Positions 1-8,122 of a stretch of 20,275 nt of DNA are shown piece by piece. Every line of letters starts with the position of its first letter. Position 1 is the first letter of the stretch. Origin of the DNA: UBA8950 sp034411635 (lineage in GTDB: Bacteria > Chloroflexota > Anaerolineae > Anaerolineales > Villigracilaceae); the NCBI GenBank assembly GCA_034411635.1, contig DAOUML010000171.1:1-20275 (forward strand), given 5' to 3'. The position numbers and the translations under genes were made by a program. Under the pieces are notes generated by a model. It ran no database searches, was not told the origin of the DNA, and saw only the letters and a list, made by a program, of their open reading frames with translations.

Positions 1-80
1 GCGGAGGGCGAAGCGTATTTTGCGAAGCCCGTAGTCGAAGGATGGTTGTTGAGCCTGTCGAAACACGCTCCGCTCAGGAC
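1..80. repeat. Palindromic dispersed-repeat element, clipped by the window edge
   Basis: The first 80 bases look like an intergenic palindromic element. GCGGAG (1-6) is matched by the inverted CTCCGC (68-73), and the right end reads on into TCAGGAC, so the missing left end probably began GTCCTGA. Inside are two GCGAAGC copies and two GTCGAA motifs flanking GAGCCTG, typical of REP-like elements that fold on themselves. The reverse complement of the right end contains CTGAGCGGAG, a 10-mer that recurs at 17427-17436 inside priA. It lies downstream of the YIP1 gene stop. The short open frame across it is not credible as a gene. The element class is inferred; the inverted ends are seen directly. 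Confidence 0.6.
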
Positions 81-134
81 TTATGCAAGAAGTCTAGTAA
101 ACAAGGCAATCTCTGCGAAACCGCAAAGACTTCA

Positions 135-1400
135 CTATGGCAGCGCAGGCAAAATCTCACTCAGGGCTGGCGCAAAGACAACCCCAATCAAACACCCCAC
201 CATCAATAACAAAATTGAGGGCAGCAAAATAACCATAAGGGCGCGTACAAATGCAAAATCATGCGCGGCGGCCAACGCGCGCGCATTCAGAATCAAGCCA
301 TAAATGGCAACCAGCGGGCTAATGCACTGCACAAACGGAATCACGCCAATTACCGTTGAAATAATTGTATAAGGCGCAAGATAAGCCGCAAGCGCATAAA
401 CCGTATGCCCAAAAGACCCGCGACCACCCAACAAAAGAGCAATCAAAAATTGAATCCCCGCCCCAATCATCAACCCCAGCACAGCCGAAAGACAAGAAAA
501 AATAGCCGAAGCCGCAAAGACCAAAACCATAAGCGCAACCGGAGCAACATTGGGGAAAACCTCGCCAAAAATAGTATTAAACTGGCTCAAAGACAAAAGC
601 GGCAACAACAACCCGGAAAGCAAACCAATATACGCCATCCATTCATACGCGCGCGCCTGCCCGGCCTCTGGGTCGCGTAACAAATCCTGATAGGCCTCTT
701 TCTTATTCGAGGTAAGCGCCGTAAGCCAAACATCATAAAACGCATACGAAACAGGCGCAGGCTCTTTTTTCTTCTTTTTGACCGGTTTCACCGGCTCGCT
801 CGCCACAACCGCCGCCTTGGGTCTGGCGGGCTGTTGGGCTTGCTCGATGGCCTCCCAATCAATCGGCGCGCCGCTGCTCAGCACAGGCTCATCGCTCAAA
901 TCAGATTCATGTTCCCACACCACCCCGCGTTCTGGCTGCTCTTGCTCATCTTCCCACGAAAACTCAGCCGGGGCGGCAGCGGCCTCAACCTTCGGCGCGG
1001 CAGATTGGTTCTCCAGCGCATCCCAATCAAAAGCGGGTTTCGACTGCGGAGCAGAAACCGGCGGCGCAGCCCAATCGCTGGAAAGAGAATCGCCCCCAGA
1101 ATCAGAAGCATCCTCATCCCAATCAAAATCCAGGCCTGGGTCAATTGCTGGCGCAGGTGGCGAAATTTTTGCCCGCAAAATCTCCAACGCCTTCTCAGCC
1201 TGGGCATTGCCTGGGTTGGCCTTCAGGCACAACTCCAGCACCTTAACGCGCTGTTGGGGCGTATCCAACGTCTCGGCATACCATAGCCAATGCGCTGCCT
1301 GGTTAGGCTGACTACGCAGCAACTCCTCGAGCAGGCTGCGCGCGGCTTGTTTTTTGCCTTGTTTAATCAGGTTAATTGCACTTTGTAATATCTCGACCAT
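135..1400 (-). CDS. YIP1-family membrane protein with N-terminal TPR-like module
   Basis: The protein has 421 residues from the chosen start. Residues about 1-75 form a helical TPR-like repeat (LLEELLRSQPNQAAHWLWYA, then LELCLKANPGN). Residues about 80-235 are a low-complexity acidic, Pro/Ala/Trp-rich linker with repeated FDWD and DWEA-type motifs. The C-terminal third is about five hydrophobic segments in a YIP1-like arrangement. The family is associated with membrane organisation; its bacterial role is not established. The frame stays open upstream to 1469, but GGAG at 1406-1409, five bases before ATG 1400, supports this start and avoids overlap with the SDR gene ending at 1424. It is last in a minus-strand unit behind two SDR genes. 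YIP1 assignment is fairly secure; the soluble module probably recruits protein partners (inference). Confidence 0.8.
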   Translation of the reverse strand: MVEILQSAINLIKQGKKQAARSLLEELLRSQPNQAAHWLWYAETLDTPQQRVKVLELCLKANPGNAQAEKALEILRAKISPPAPAIDPGLDFDWDEDASDSGGDSLSSDWAAPPVSAPQSKPAFDWDALENQSAAPKVEAAAAPAEFSWEDEQEQPERGVVWEHESDLSDEPVLSSGAPIDWEAIEQAQQPARPKAAVVASEPVKPVKKKKKEPAPVSYAFYDVWLTALTSNKKEAYQDLLRDPEAGQARAYEWMAYIGLLSGLLLPLLSLSQFNTIFGEVFPNVAPVALMVLVFAASAIFSCLSAVLGLMIGAGIQFLIALLLGGRGSFGHTVYALAAYLAPYTIISTVIGVIPFVQCISPLVAIYGLILNARALAAAHDFAFVRALMVILLPSILLLMVGCLIGVVFAPALSEILPALP

Positions 1401-1405
1401 ACCAA

Positions 1406-1409
1406 CTCC
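1406..1409 (-). promoter_or_regulatory. Shine-Dalgarno GGAG setting the YIP1 gene start
   Basis: GGAG on the minus strand, five bases before the ATG at 1400. It decides between this start and in-frame ATGs further upstream that would overlap the end of the preceding SDR gene. Confidence 0.6.
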
Positions 1410-1423
1410 ATCTCTTACCATCA

Positions 1424-2713
1424 TTAAAGCATAAAATTTCTCCAATTCAATATTAAAAGCATAAACCAATACACAAAACCAGATAAACCTTTCGGCGCGA
1501 AGAAAATTGCGCGGAATGTCTTGCCCTCAAGCGTGTTGCCGCGCTCGAACCACAACTGCCCGGGTAAATTTCCCCGCGCCCTCAGCAGGAACGCGCCACG
1601 CTCAGGCCCGGCCACCGTTTCCCAGCCGCTCACACGCGGAAAGTTAAAAGCCGCCAATAACTCCAAATGTTGGAACTTTCCTCCGCCTGGAGGTGTTGGC
1701 CCTCCCGTTACCCGATAGTCAATCAAAAAACCCTCATGCTTCAGCCGCATCCGTTCCCGCCCCGCATCCAGCCAAACCGGCTCAACATTGCGCGGGTCTA
1801 GCGCATTCAACGATTGGCGCACCGCATCGGCGTAATCCAACGGCTCAATGTGCGGAAACAAGCGTCGGGCCGTTGGCTGTAACACCAGGCTATCGTTTTG
1901 GAGTCCTTCCACCAGCGGCAACGCGTAAGAGAATTCCACCGGAGTCAATTTGTCAATCATCCAGGCCATGAGCAGCGGCGGAATAAACGGCAAAAGCAGG
2001 GTTTTACGATTCAAGCCGCGAATTTGGGCGTATTCCTGCATCACTTCGATATAAGCGCGCTGTTTTTCGCAGCCCAACTCAACAATTTCACCGCGACAAG
2101 CGGGCGTTTCAAGGGCCGCCAATAAATATTCGACGATATCGCTGGCCGCGATGGGCTGTGAGCGATGTTTTAACCAGTTTGGGCCAATCATCAGCGGAAA
2201 TTGCTCGGCAATAAAGCGAATCATTTCAAACGAAACGCTGCCCGGGCCGGCAATTACCCCGGCGCGAAATTCGGTTACTGGTACGCCGGCCTCGCGTAGC
2301 GCCACCCCGGTTTCGATGCGCGAAAGCAGATGCAAAGCCAGTTTTTCGCGTGGGTCGGCCAAACCACCCACATAAATGATCTGCTCCACCCCGGCTTTTT
2401 TGGCCGCCCTGGAAAAATTACGCGCCGATTCCAAATCGAGACGATGATAGCCCTGCCCAGCCGACATGCTATGAATCAAATAATAGGCCGCGTTCACCCC
2501 CCGCATAGCCGTCGATAAACTCTCGGCGCGGGTTACATCCCCGGCCACAACCTCCACCTGAGCAAACCAGGGCCGGTTACGCAACTTCGCTGGCGCGCGC
2601 GCCAAACAGCGCACCCGATACCCCGCTTCAAGCAAACGCGGAATCAGACGGCTGGCAATATAACCTGTCGCGCCGCCGATAAGGATGAGGGGGGAAGGGG
2701 GGAGTGGGTTCAA
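1424..2713 (-). CDS. Atypical SDR / NAD(P)-binding protein with eroded DUF2867-type C-terminus
   Basis: A 429-residue protein with an N-terminal Rossmann fold. The nucleotide-binding motif reads GGATGYIA near residue 13, so the last glycine of GxxGxxG is alanine. The middle (RAGVIAGPGSVSFEMIR, then the SQPIAASDIVEYL region) matches atypical SDRs related to NmrA/YbjT. The C-terminal region keeps only fragments of a DUF2867 domain (LPGQLWFE, FFAPKGLSGFVYW) and ends in a hydrophobic tail. It is a tandem paralog of the 494-residue protein encoded just upstream and about 65 residues shorter, the loss falling in the DUF2867 part. No cat codon exists at the start; translation probably begins at TTG 2713 with AGG nine bases upstream. 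Substrate unknown. Reduced or altered cofactor binding is an inference from the motif. Confidence 0.8.
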   Translation of the reverse strand: MNPLPPSPLILIGGATGYIASRLIPRLLEAGYRVRCLARAPAKLRNRPWFAQVEVVAGDVTRAESLSTAMRGVNAAYYLIHSMSAGQGYHRLDLESARNFSRAAKKAGVEQIIYVGGLADPREKLALHLLSRIETGVALREAGVPVTEFRAGVIAGPGSVSFEMIRFIAEQFPLMIGPNWLKHRSQPIAASDIVEYLLAALETPACRGEIVELGCEKQRAYIEVMQEYAQIRGLNRKTLLLPFIPPLLMAWMIDKLTPVEFSYALPLVEGLQNDSLVLQPTARRLFPHIEPLDYADAVRQSLNALDPRNVEPVWLDAGRERMRLKHEGFLIDYRVTGGPTPPGGGKFQHLELLAAFNFPRVSGWETVAGPERGAFLLRARGNLPGQLWFERGNTLEGKTFRAIFFAPKGLSGFVYWFMLLILNWRNFML

Positions 2714-2733
2714 GGGTTTTTACCTGTAGAGGG

Positions 2734-2866
2734 CGATGCTCGATATTCGATGCTCGATGCTCGATACTCGATGCTCGATATTCGATATTCGATGCTTGAT
2801 GCTCGATGCTCGATATTCGATGCTCGATACTCGATACTCGATATTCGATGCTCGATACTCGATACT
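2734..2866. repeat. Heptanucleotide tandem array, left half (19 units)
   Basis: Nineteen consecutive 7-base units with consensus CGATNNT (CGATGCT, CGATATT, CGATACT; one unit begins TGATGCT). There is no length change anywhere in 133 bases. It lies between the two SDR paralogs. It resembles the short tandemly repeated repetitive (STRR) heptamers described in cyanobacteria. It is not a CRISPR because there are no spacers. Confidence 0.9.
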
Positions 2867-2875
2867 CGACTAACA

Positions 2876-2942
2876 AATATCGAATATCGAATACCGAATT
2901 ATCGAATATCGAATACCGAATTATCGAATTATCGAATTATCG
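2876..2942. repeat. Heptamer/octamer array, right half in inverted orientation
   Basis: Units AATATCG, AATACCG and the 8-base AATTATCG are the reverse complements of CGATATT, CGGTATT and CGATAATT. They therefore belong to the same family as 2734-2866 but run the opposite way. A nine-base spacer (2867-2875) separates the halves, so the whole could form a large imperfect hairpin. The right half extends past the stop codon (2921-2923) of the upstream SDR gene and supplies its last codons. Confidence 0.85.
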
Positions 2943-4405
2943 TCACTGCTACTAATTTCTTCCGCCTGTAAGACCAGCCTGCGCAACATGCCATCGAAAA
3001 TAAAGCGGTGGGCGGGCCACATGGCGTACCAGTAAAGATAACCAAACAAACCGCGCGGGGCAAAGTAGGCAGTTTGAACAAAAAGATTTTTGCCGTTTTC
3101 CTGCGGAATTACCTGAAATTCGAGCCAGGCCTTGCCCGGCACCTTCATCTCGGCCCGCAAGCGCATACACCGGCCAGGCGTAAGCGCTTCAACCCGCCAG
3201 AAATCGAGCGACTCGCCGGCCCGAATCTCGTCTGGGTGTCTTCTGCCGCGCCGCAGCCCCACCCCGCCGACGGCTTTGTCCATCCACCCGCGAATGGCCC
3301 AGGCCCAGTCCATATACATCCAGCCACGCTCGCCGCCAATGCCGGTAAAAGCGCGGAAGATGTCCTCGGCGGGCAGGTCGGTTAGCGTTTGGCGCTTTTC
3401 GAGGAACATGCCCTCTTCAAGTTTGAACAGGTAGGGCGGCACATCCCCGGCGCTGGTAACAAGCGCATCGCTCCACGAGGTTTCCACCTGTCCATTTTCG
3501 ATTTTTACCAGCGCATAACGGACAGCGGTTTGAAAATCGAGCGGCTCGATGCGTGGGAAAAGTCTCTGGGCAAGGTCATCCTTCACCAGGCTTTCAATAC
3601 GCAATCCTTCAATGAGCGGCAGCAGCGATTGATACGAAACCGGCGTAACCATGTGCACCCAATAAGCCGAAAGACGCGGCGCATAAACCGGAGTAGGGAT
3701 GAGAAAACGCCACAATCCACGTTCTTTCGAGTAGCCCAGTAGCATATCGGCGTAGGTCAACTGGGTTGCGCCGCCAATTTCAATCAATTTGCCAACGCTT
3801 GCAGGCGTTTCGAGCGCTGAAACGAGATAACTGAGCGTATCACGGATGGCGATTGGCTGGGCTTTTGAAAAAAACCAACTCGGGCAAATAAAAACCGGCT
3901 GCAACTCTGCCAAATAGCGCACCATTTCAAACAGCGCGCTGCCCGAACCAACAATCATGCCCGCCCGAAACTCAGTCACCGGCACACGGCCCTGGCGCAA
4001 AATGTAGCCCGTCTCATGGCGCGAACGCAAATAGGGCGAAAGTTTGGCGGTGGGGTCTACCAGTTCGCCCAGGTAGATGATGCGCTCAAGATTGGCATCT
4101 TCCGCCGCGCGGGCAAAGTTGCGGGCGGCAGTCATATCGCGCTCGGCGGTAATTTTTCCGCTTTGGCGGCCATGAATCAGGTAATAGGCAATGGAAATGC
4201 CATCCAGCGCAGTAGAAAGACTGACCGGGTCGAGCGCATCGGCCTGCGCCACCTCAACCTGCTTGAGCCAGGCGCGACCCTGCAAACGCGCCGGGTCACG
4301 GGCCAATACGCGCACGGCGTAGCCCGCCTCAAGCAGGCGCGGAATTAGTCGTCCGCCGATATAACCGGTTGGGCCGGTGACGAGGATTTTTCTGGGTTGG
4401 GTCAT
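2921..4405 (-). CDS. SDR family oxidoreductase with DUF2867 domain
   Basis: A 494-residue two-domain protein. Residues about 5-40 carry the dinucleotide-binding motif TGPTGYIGGRLIP and a following basic LARDP turn that usually favours NADP. Residues about 60-300 are atypical-SDR (NmrA-like) sequence without a canonical YxxxK pair. Residues about 330-480 are a full DUF2867 domain (LRRGRRHPDEIRAGESLDFW, AEMKVPGKAWLEF, YFAPRGLFGYLYWY). Length is normal for this fusion family. The reaction is not established. Start ATG 4405 has a weak GAGAAG upstream. It leads the unit of SDR, SDR paralog and YIP1. The C-terminal residues DNSIIR and the stop are encoded by heptamer-array units, so the array has run into the gene end. 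Confidence 0.85.
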   Translation of the reverse strand: MTQPRKILVTGPTGYIGGRLIPRLLEAGYAVRVLARDPARLQGRAWLKQVEVAQADALDPVSLSTALDGISIAYYLIHGRQSGKITAERDMTAARNFARAAEDANLERIIYLGELVDPTAKLSPYLRSRHETGYILRQGRVPVTEFRAGMIVGSGSALFEMVRYLAELQPVFICPSWFFSKAQPIAIRDTLSYLVSALETPASVGKLIEIGGATQLTYADMLLGYSKERGLWRFLIPTPVYAPRLSAYWVHMVTPVSYQSLLPLIEGLRIESLVKDDLAQRLFPRIEPLDFQTAVRYALVKIENGQVETSWSDALVTSAGDVPPYLFKLEEGMFLEKRQTLTDLPAEDIFRAFTGIGGERGWMYMDWAWAIRGWMDKAVGGVGLRRGRRHPDEIRAGESLDFWRVEALTPGRCMRLRAEMKVPGKAWLEFQVIPQENGKNLFVQTAYFAPRGLFGYLYWYAMWPAHRFIFDGMLRRLVLQAEEISSSDDNSIIR

Positions 4406-4477
4406 CGTCTTCTCGAATTACCCATCCCCGCCCTTTAAAAGATAGGGGATCGGAAAAAGTTCATTTCAGGTTTGGAA

Positions 4478-4507
4478 TTGCAAAGGGTACAACATTCAAT
4501 CTAAAAT
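4478..4507 (+). promoter_or_regulatory. Possible sigma70-type promoter for the MFS-comEC unit
   Basis: TTGCAA (4478-4483) and TAAAAT (4502-4507) are separated by 18 bases, upstream of the MFS start at 4568, in the divergent gap 4406-4567. The match is partial (4 of 6 and 5 of 6), so this is tentative. Confidence 0.3.
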
Positions 4508-4567
4508 ATATCACGATTGGGAGTAGAATCATCTTCATCCTACTCTCAAATTTCATCACAAATTGCC

Positions 4568-5773
4568 ATGAAAAAACTAAAACTGCCTCGCAACGTCTGG
4601 GTGATGACCGGGACATCTTTCCTGACCGACATCTCTTCCGAAATGATAGCCAACCTGATGCCGCTCTTCCTGAGCAACGTACTTGGGGTTGGCACCGCCC
4701 TGATTGGCCTGATAGACGGCCTCGCCGAAACAACTGCCAGCCTGATGAAACTATATTCAGGCGCCCTTTCAGATAAACTCGGCAAGCGTAAATGGCTGGC
4801 AGTTGCCGGATACAGCCTTTCCACCCTAGCCAAGCCCTTCCTGTATTTTGCTACTTCATGGGGGTGGGTGCTGGGGGTGCGCTTTGCCGACCGAATGGGC
4901 AAAGGAATCCGCACCGCGCCGCGCGACGCCCTGCTGGCGGGCAGCATAGACGAGAAACAGCGCGGCCTGGCCTTTGGCCTGCATCGCGCCGGAGATACAG
5001 CCGGAGCATTGATCGGCCTGGGAATTGCCGCTCTGGTCATCTACTTCTCCCAGGAAAGCGCAACCCTGCTCACCCGCGCGACTTTCCAGACGATAGTGCT
5101 GGTCTCCTTCATCCCGGCTCTGCTGGCGGTCGTTTTGCTGGCCTTGCTGGCGCGTGATGTTCAGGTTGCAAAAAAGACCAGTCTGCCAACTTTCAGTTTG
5201 GCAGGATTTGATGGCCGCTTCAAACTCTTCCTGCTGGCCTCGGTTTTATTCACTCTCGGCAATTCATCTGACGCTTTCATCATCCTGCGCGGCCAGGAGC
5301 GCGGACTTTCTCTGCTGCAAATCATAGGCATGTTGCTAACCTTCAACGCCGTGTACAGCCTGCTCTCTAGCCCACTCGGCGCATTATCAGACAAAATTGG
5401 TCGCCGCAAACTTATTTTCGGCGGTTGGCTGTTCTACGCCCTGGTCTATCTTGGATTTTCACTGGCCCAAACCGGCGCGCAAGTTTGGGCCTTGTTCGGT
5501 TTGTATGGTCTCTTCTACGCCCTGACCGAAGGCAACGCCAAAGCCTTCGTCGCAGACCTGGTGCCAGACGAAATGCGCGGGCGCGCCTATGGCCTGTATC
5601 ATGCCTCCCTGGCGCTAACCGCTCTCCCGGCTTCGCTCATCGCCGGCCTGCTCTGGCAGGGATTGGGCAATTGGCCCGGGTTTGGCCCTGCTGCGCCATT
5701 TCTATTTGGATCACTGATGGCACTAGCGGCAGTAGCCCTGTTTACAGTACAATCAACCCGATATGAGACTTAA
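4568..5773 (+). CDS. Major facilitator superfamily transporter
   Basis: A multi-pass inner-membrane protein of 401 residues from ATG 4568, with about 12 hydrophobic segments, the usual MFS size. The loop between the second and third segments carries the MFS signature-A-like sequence GALSDKLGKRK, repeated in the second half as GALSDKIGRRK, which fits the two six-helix halves. The motif DRMGKGIRTAPRDALLA marks a subfamily often annotated as efflux permeases; the substrate cannot be read from sequence. The frame remains open to a TTG at 4517, but the chosen ATG begins MKKLKLPRN, a natural cytoplasmic lead-in; no good Shine-Dalgarno is visible. It overlaps the comEC start by 11 bases, suggesting translational coupling. 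Confidence 0.88.
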   Translation: MKKLKLPRNVWVMTGTSFLTDISSEMIANLMPLFLSNVLGVGTALIGLIDGLAETTASLMKLYSGALSDKLGKRKWLAVAGYSLSTLAKPFLYFATSWGWVLGVRFADRMGKGIRTAPRDALLAGSIDEKQRGLAFGLHRAGDTAGALIGLGIAALVIYFSQESATLLTRATFQTIVLVSFIPALLAVVLLALLARDVQVAKKTSLPTFSLAGFDGRFKLFLLASVLFTLGNSSDAFIILRGQERGLSLLQIIGMLLTFNAVYSLLSSPLGALSDKIGRRKLIFGGWLFYALVYLGFSLAQTGAQVWALFGLYGLFYALTEGNAKAFVADLVPDEMRGRAYGLYHASLALTALPASLIAGLLWQGLGNWPGFGPAAPFLFGSLMALAAVALFTVQSTRYET

Positions 5774-8120
5774 CCTCGACCGCCTCGCCAATATCCACAT
5801 TTTCTGGCTGGCGCTGGCCTTCCTGTTTGGCATCATTTTGGCCGCTCAAATAACCCTGCCCACGCAAGTTTGGGGTGCGCTGGCCGGGCTGGGTCTGCTG
5901 GCAGGCATTCTCTGGCGGCTGCTCAATAAAGGCGGCAGTTTTCTGCTCGCGCTTCTTCCTTTTTTTCTCTTCTTTGGCGCGGCGCGCTATGAGTTTGCCC
6001 AACCCGAAATCACCCCCGAAACCCTGGCTTACTACAACGACTATCCGCGCACCGTTTGGGTGACAGGTTCGCTCACCGAACCACCCGACCTGCGCGAAGG
6101 CTACCAAAATTTACGCGTCAAAGTTCACGCCATCGATTTCGGCGAAGGCGATATCGCCATCGAAGGCCTGCTCCTCATCCGCGCCCGCCAGGCCGAAGAC
6201 CTGACCTACGGCAGCCTGATTCGCGCGCGCGGCGATATCGAAACCCCCGCCGAAAGTGAAACCTTCTCGTACCGCGATTACCTGGCCCTGAGCGGCATTC
6301 ACAGCATTATGAACGCCAATCGCGTCACCCTGCTGCCCCAGGACGGCGAAACGCACGTTTTCTGGTCGTTGATGTATCGCCTGAAAGCCAGCCTCTCCAA
6401 CCGAATCTACCTGCTCTTCCCCGACCCCGAAGCCTCGCTCTTGCATGGCATCATGCTTGGCGACGAAAAAGGCATGTCGCCCGAATTGCAGCAAGCCTTC
6501 CGCGATACCGGCACCTCGCACATCATCGCCATTTCGGGTATGCACGTCGCCATCCTGGCCTTGTTGCTTTCGGCCATCTTTGGGCGCATCTTTGGCATAA
6601 AAATTGGCGCGATACTCACCATTCTCGGCATCATCGGCTACACCCTGCTCGTCGGCGCAACGCCTTCCGTGGTGCGGGCCGCCATTATGGGCACGCTCAG
6701 CATCCTGGCTTTGCAACTGGGCCGCCAGAACTTTGCCCTGAACGCCCTGGCATTTGCCGCCCTGATCATGGCCTTCATCGACCCACTCCTGCTCTGGCAT
6801 GTTGGTTTTCAACTCTCTTTTGTAGCCACCCTCGGCCTGATTCTCTATGCCCAGCCCTGGCAAAACGCCAGCCTTGCTTTTTTACGCCGCTTTCTGCCTG
6901 AAACCCTGGTCGAACGACTGATTGTCCCGTTTCTTGGCTACGTCATCGCAACCTTTTCAGCGCAGGTGATGACTCTTCCGCTGGTAGCCTACCATTTTGG
7001 GCGAGTGGCGCTGGCAGGTTTTGTACTCAACCCGCTCATTTTGCCCGCCCTGCCGCCTTTTATGATGCTGGGCGGGCTATCGGTGGCCGCCAGCCATTTT
7101 TATTTGCCGCTGGGTAAAGTATTGGCCGCCCTGGCCTGGCCTTTCGGCGCTTACATGACCCGCATGATAGAGATGTTCTATGAATTTAAGTGGACTCTCA
7201 TCGTATTGGGGGAATTCAGCCTGCTCTTTTTACTGGCAATTTACCTGCTCCTCTTCGCTCTGACCCTTAGCCCTGATACGCTAAAGAAAAAACTTTTCAA
7301 GGCCCTCACCCCGGCTGCTACGCTAATACTGCTCGCCCTTCTGCTCACGCTATCCGTGCGGCACACCGCATCTGCTCCCGATGGACGCCTGCACCTGACG
7401 ATTTTGGATGTCGGTTCTGGCGAGGCTATCCTGATTCAGACTCCCGCCGGGCGCAACCTGCTCATTAATGGCGGCCCCAGCCCCTCGCGTCTCTCTGATC
7501 AATTAGGACGCCGCCTGCCGCCCTTCAACCGCTCTCTCGATTACCTGGTCATCGCCGCCCCACGAGAGAATCAGGTAGCCGCCCTGCCCACCGTCCTGGA
7601 TCGTTTTTCACCCCAGGCCGTGCTCTGGAGCGGCGATTTGCAAGCATCTTACCCGGCCCAGCAAGTGAACGATTGGACCCTGAGAACCGGAATAGAATCG
7701 GCCCGCGCCGAAGTTGGCAACGAACTTGATCTGGGCGAAGGGGCAAAACTGCGCGTGCTGGATATTTCGCCGCGCGGCATGGTTTTGCTGGTTGAGTGGA
7801 ATATCTTTCGCGTTGTTTTGCCAATAGGGGTCAATTTTGAAACTTTTGAGCGGCTCGAAAATGGGCGCAATATTGGCCCGGTAACGGCCCTGCTCCTGTC
7901 CGAAAGCGGCTACGCTCAGGCCAACCCGCCGGAGTGGTTGTTCAACTTGTCCCCACAGATTTACATGCTCTCGGTTGCCGGCGACGATTCTTTCGGTATG
8001 CCCTCGCCCCAAACCCTGACCTTGTTGCAAAACCAAACCCTGCTGCGCACCGACAAAAACGGCTGGATTCGCCTTTCAACCGACGGTGAGCAACTTTGGG
8101 CCGAGGTGGAGCGCAAATGA
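5763..8120 (+). CDS. comEC: ComEC/Rec2-family DNA-uptake channel, C-terminal nuclease-like domain degenerate
   Basis: A 785-residue protein of typical ComEC length. Residues about 10-80 are hydrophobic N-terminal segments; about 95-200 an OB-like DUF4131 region; about 205-520 the multi-pass Competence domain with the hallmark ISGMHVAIL near residue 258; about 540-785 a metallo-beta-lactamase-like domain. ComEC forms the inner-membrane channel that brings single-stranded DNA into the cytoplasm during transformation. In typical family members the C-terminal domain has an HxDxDH-type metal motif; here the matching stretch after DYLVI is AAPRENQ (about 598-604), and LDVGQGDA and LIDGG have become LDVGSGEA and LINGG. 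Metal-dependent nuclease activity is therefore unlikely (inference). It starts inside the MFS gene and ends two bases from the convergent dehydrogenase gene. No other competence gene is in view. Confidence 0.88.
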   Translation: MRLNLDRLANIHIFWLALAFLFGIILAAQITLPTQVWGALAGLGLLAGILWRLLNKGGSFLLALLPFFLFFGAARYEFAQPEITPETLAYYNDYPRTVWVTGSLTEPPDLREGYQNLRVKVHAIDFGEGDIAIEGLLLIRARQAEDLTYGSLIRARGDIETPAESETFSYRDYLALSGIHSIMNANRVTLLPQDGETHVFWSLMYRLKASLSNRIYLLFPDPEASLLHGIMLGDEKGMSPELQQAFRDTGTSHIIAISGMHVAILALLLSAIFGRIFGIKIGAILTILGIIGYTLLVGATPSVVRAAIMGTLSILALQLGRQNFALNALAFAALIMAFIDPLLLWHVGFQLSFVATLGLILYAQPWQNASLAFLRRFLPETLVERLIVPFLGYVIATFSAQVMTLPLVAYHFGRVALAGFVLNPLILPALPPFMMLGGLSVAASHFYLPLGKVLAALAWPFGAYMTRMIEMFYEFKWTLIVLGEFSLLFLLAIYLLLFALTLSPDTLKKKLFKALTPAATLILLALLLTLSVRHTASAPDGRLHLTILDVGSGEAILIQTPAGRNLLINGGPSPSRLSDQLGRRLPPFNRSLDYLVIAAPRENQVAALPTVLDRFSPQAVLWSGDLQASYPAQQVNDWTLRTGIESARAEVGNELDLGEGAKLRVLDISPRGMVLLVEWNIFRVVLPIGVNFETFERLENGRNIGPVTALLLSESGYAQANPPEWLFNLSPQIYMLSVAGDDSFGMPSPQTLTLLQNQTLLRTDKNGWIRLSTDGEQLWAEVERK

Positions 8121-8122
8121 CA

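Noticed and set aside
778..1311. A 177-residue plus-strand open frame opposite the YIP1 gene
   Set aside because: It is the antisense of the Ser/Ala/Pro-rich linker, without a start signal or domain; the minus-strand gene explains the region.
2734..2942. CRISPR-like array
   Set aside because: Units are contiguous 7- or 8-mers without spacers, and no cas gene is present.
2628..2971. Small open frames on both strands across the heptamer array, encoding repeated IEYRVSS/IEHRASS or MLDARYS patterns
   Set aside because: They are direct translations of the 7-base repeat, which has no stop in several frames. They have no Shine-Dalgarno and overlap the SDR gene ends.
6111..6863. A 250-residue open frame antisense to comEC
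   Set aside because: It lies wholly within the confidently coding comEC frame, has low-complexity composition and no recognisable domain; it is a GC-rich shadow.
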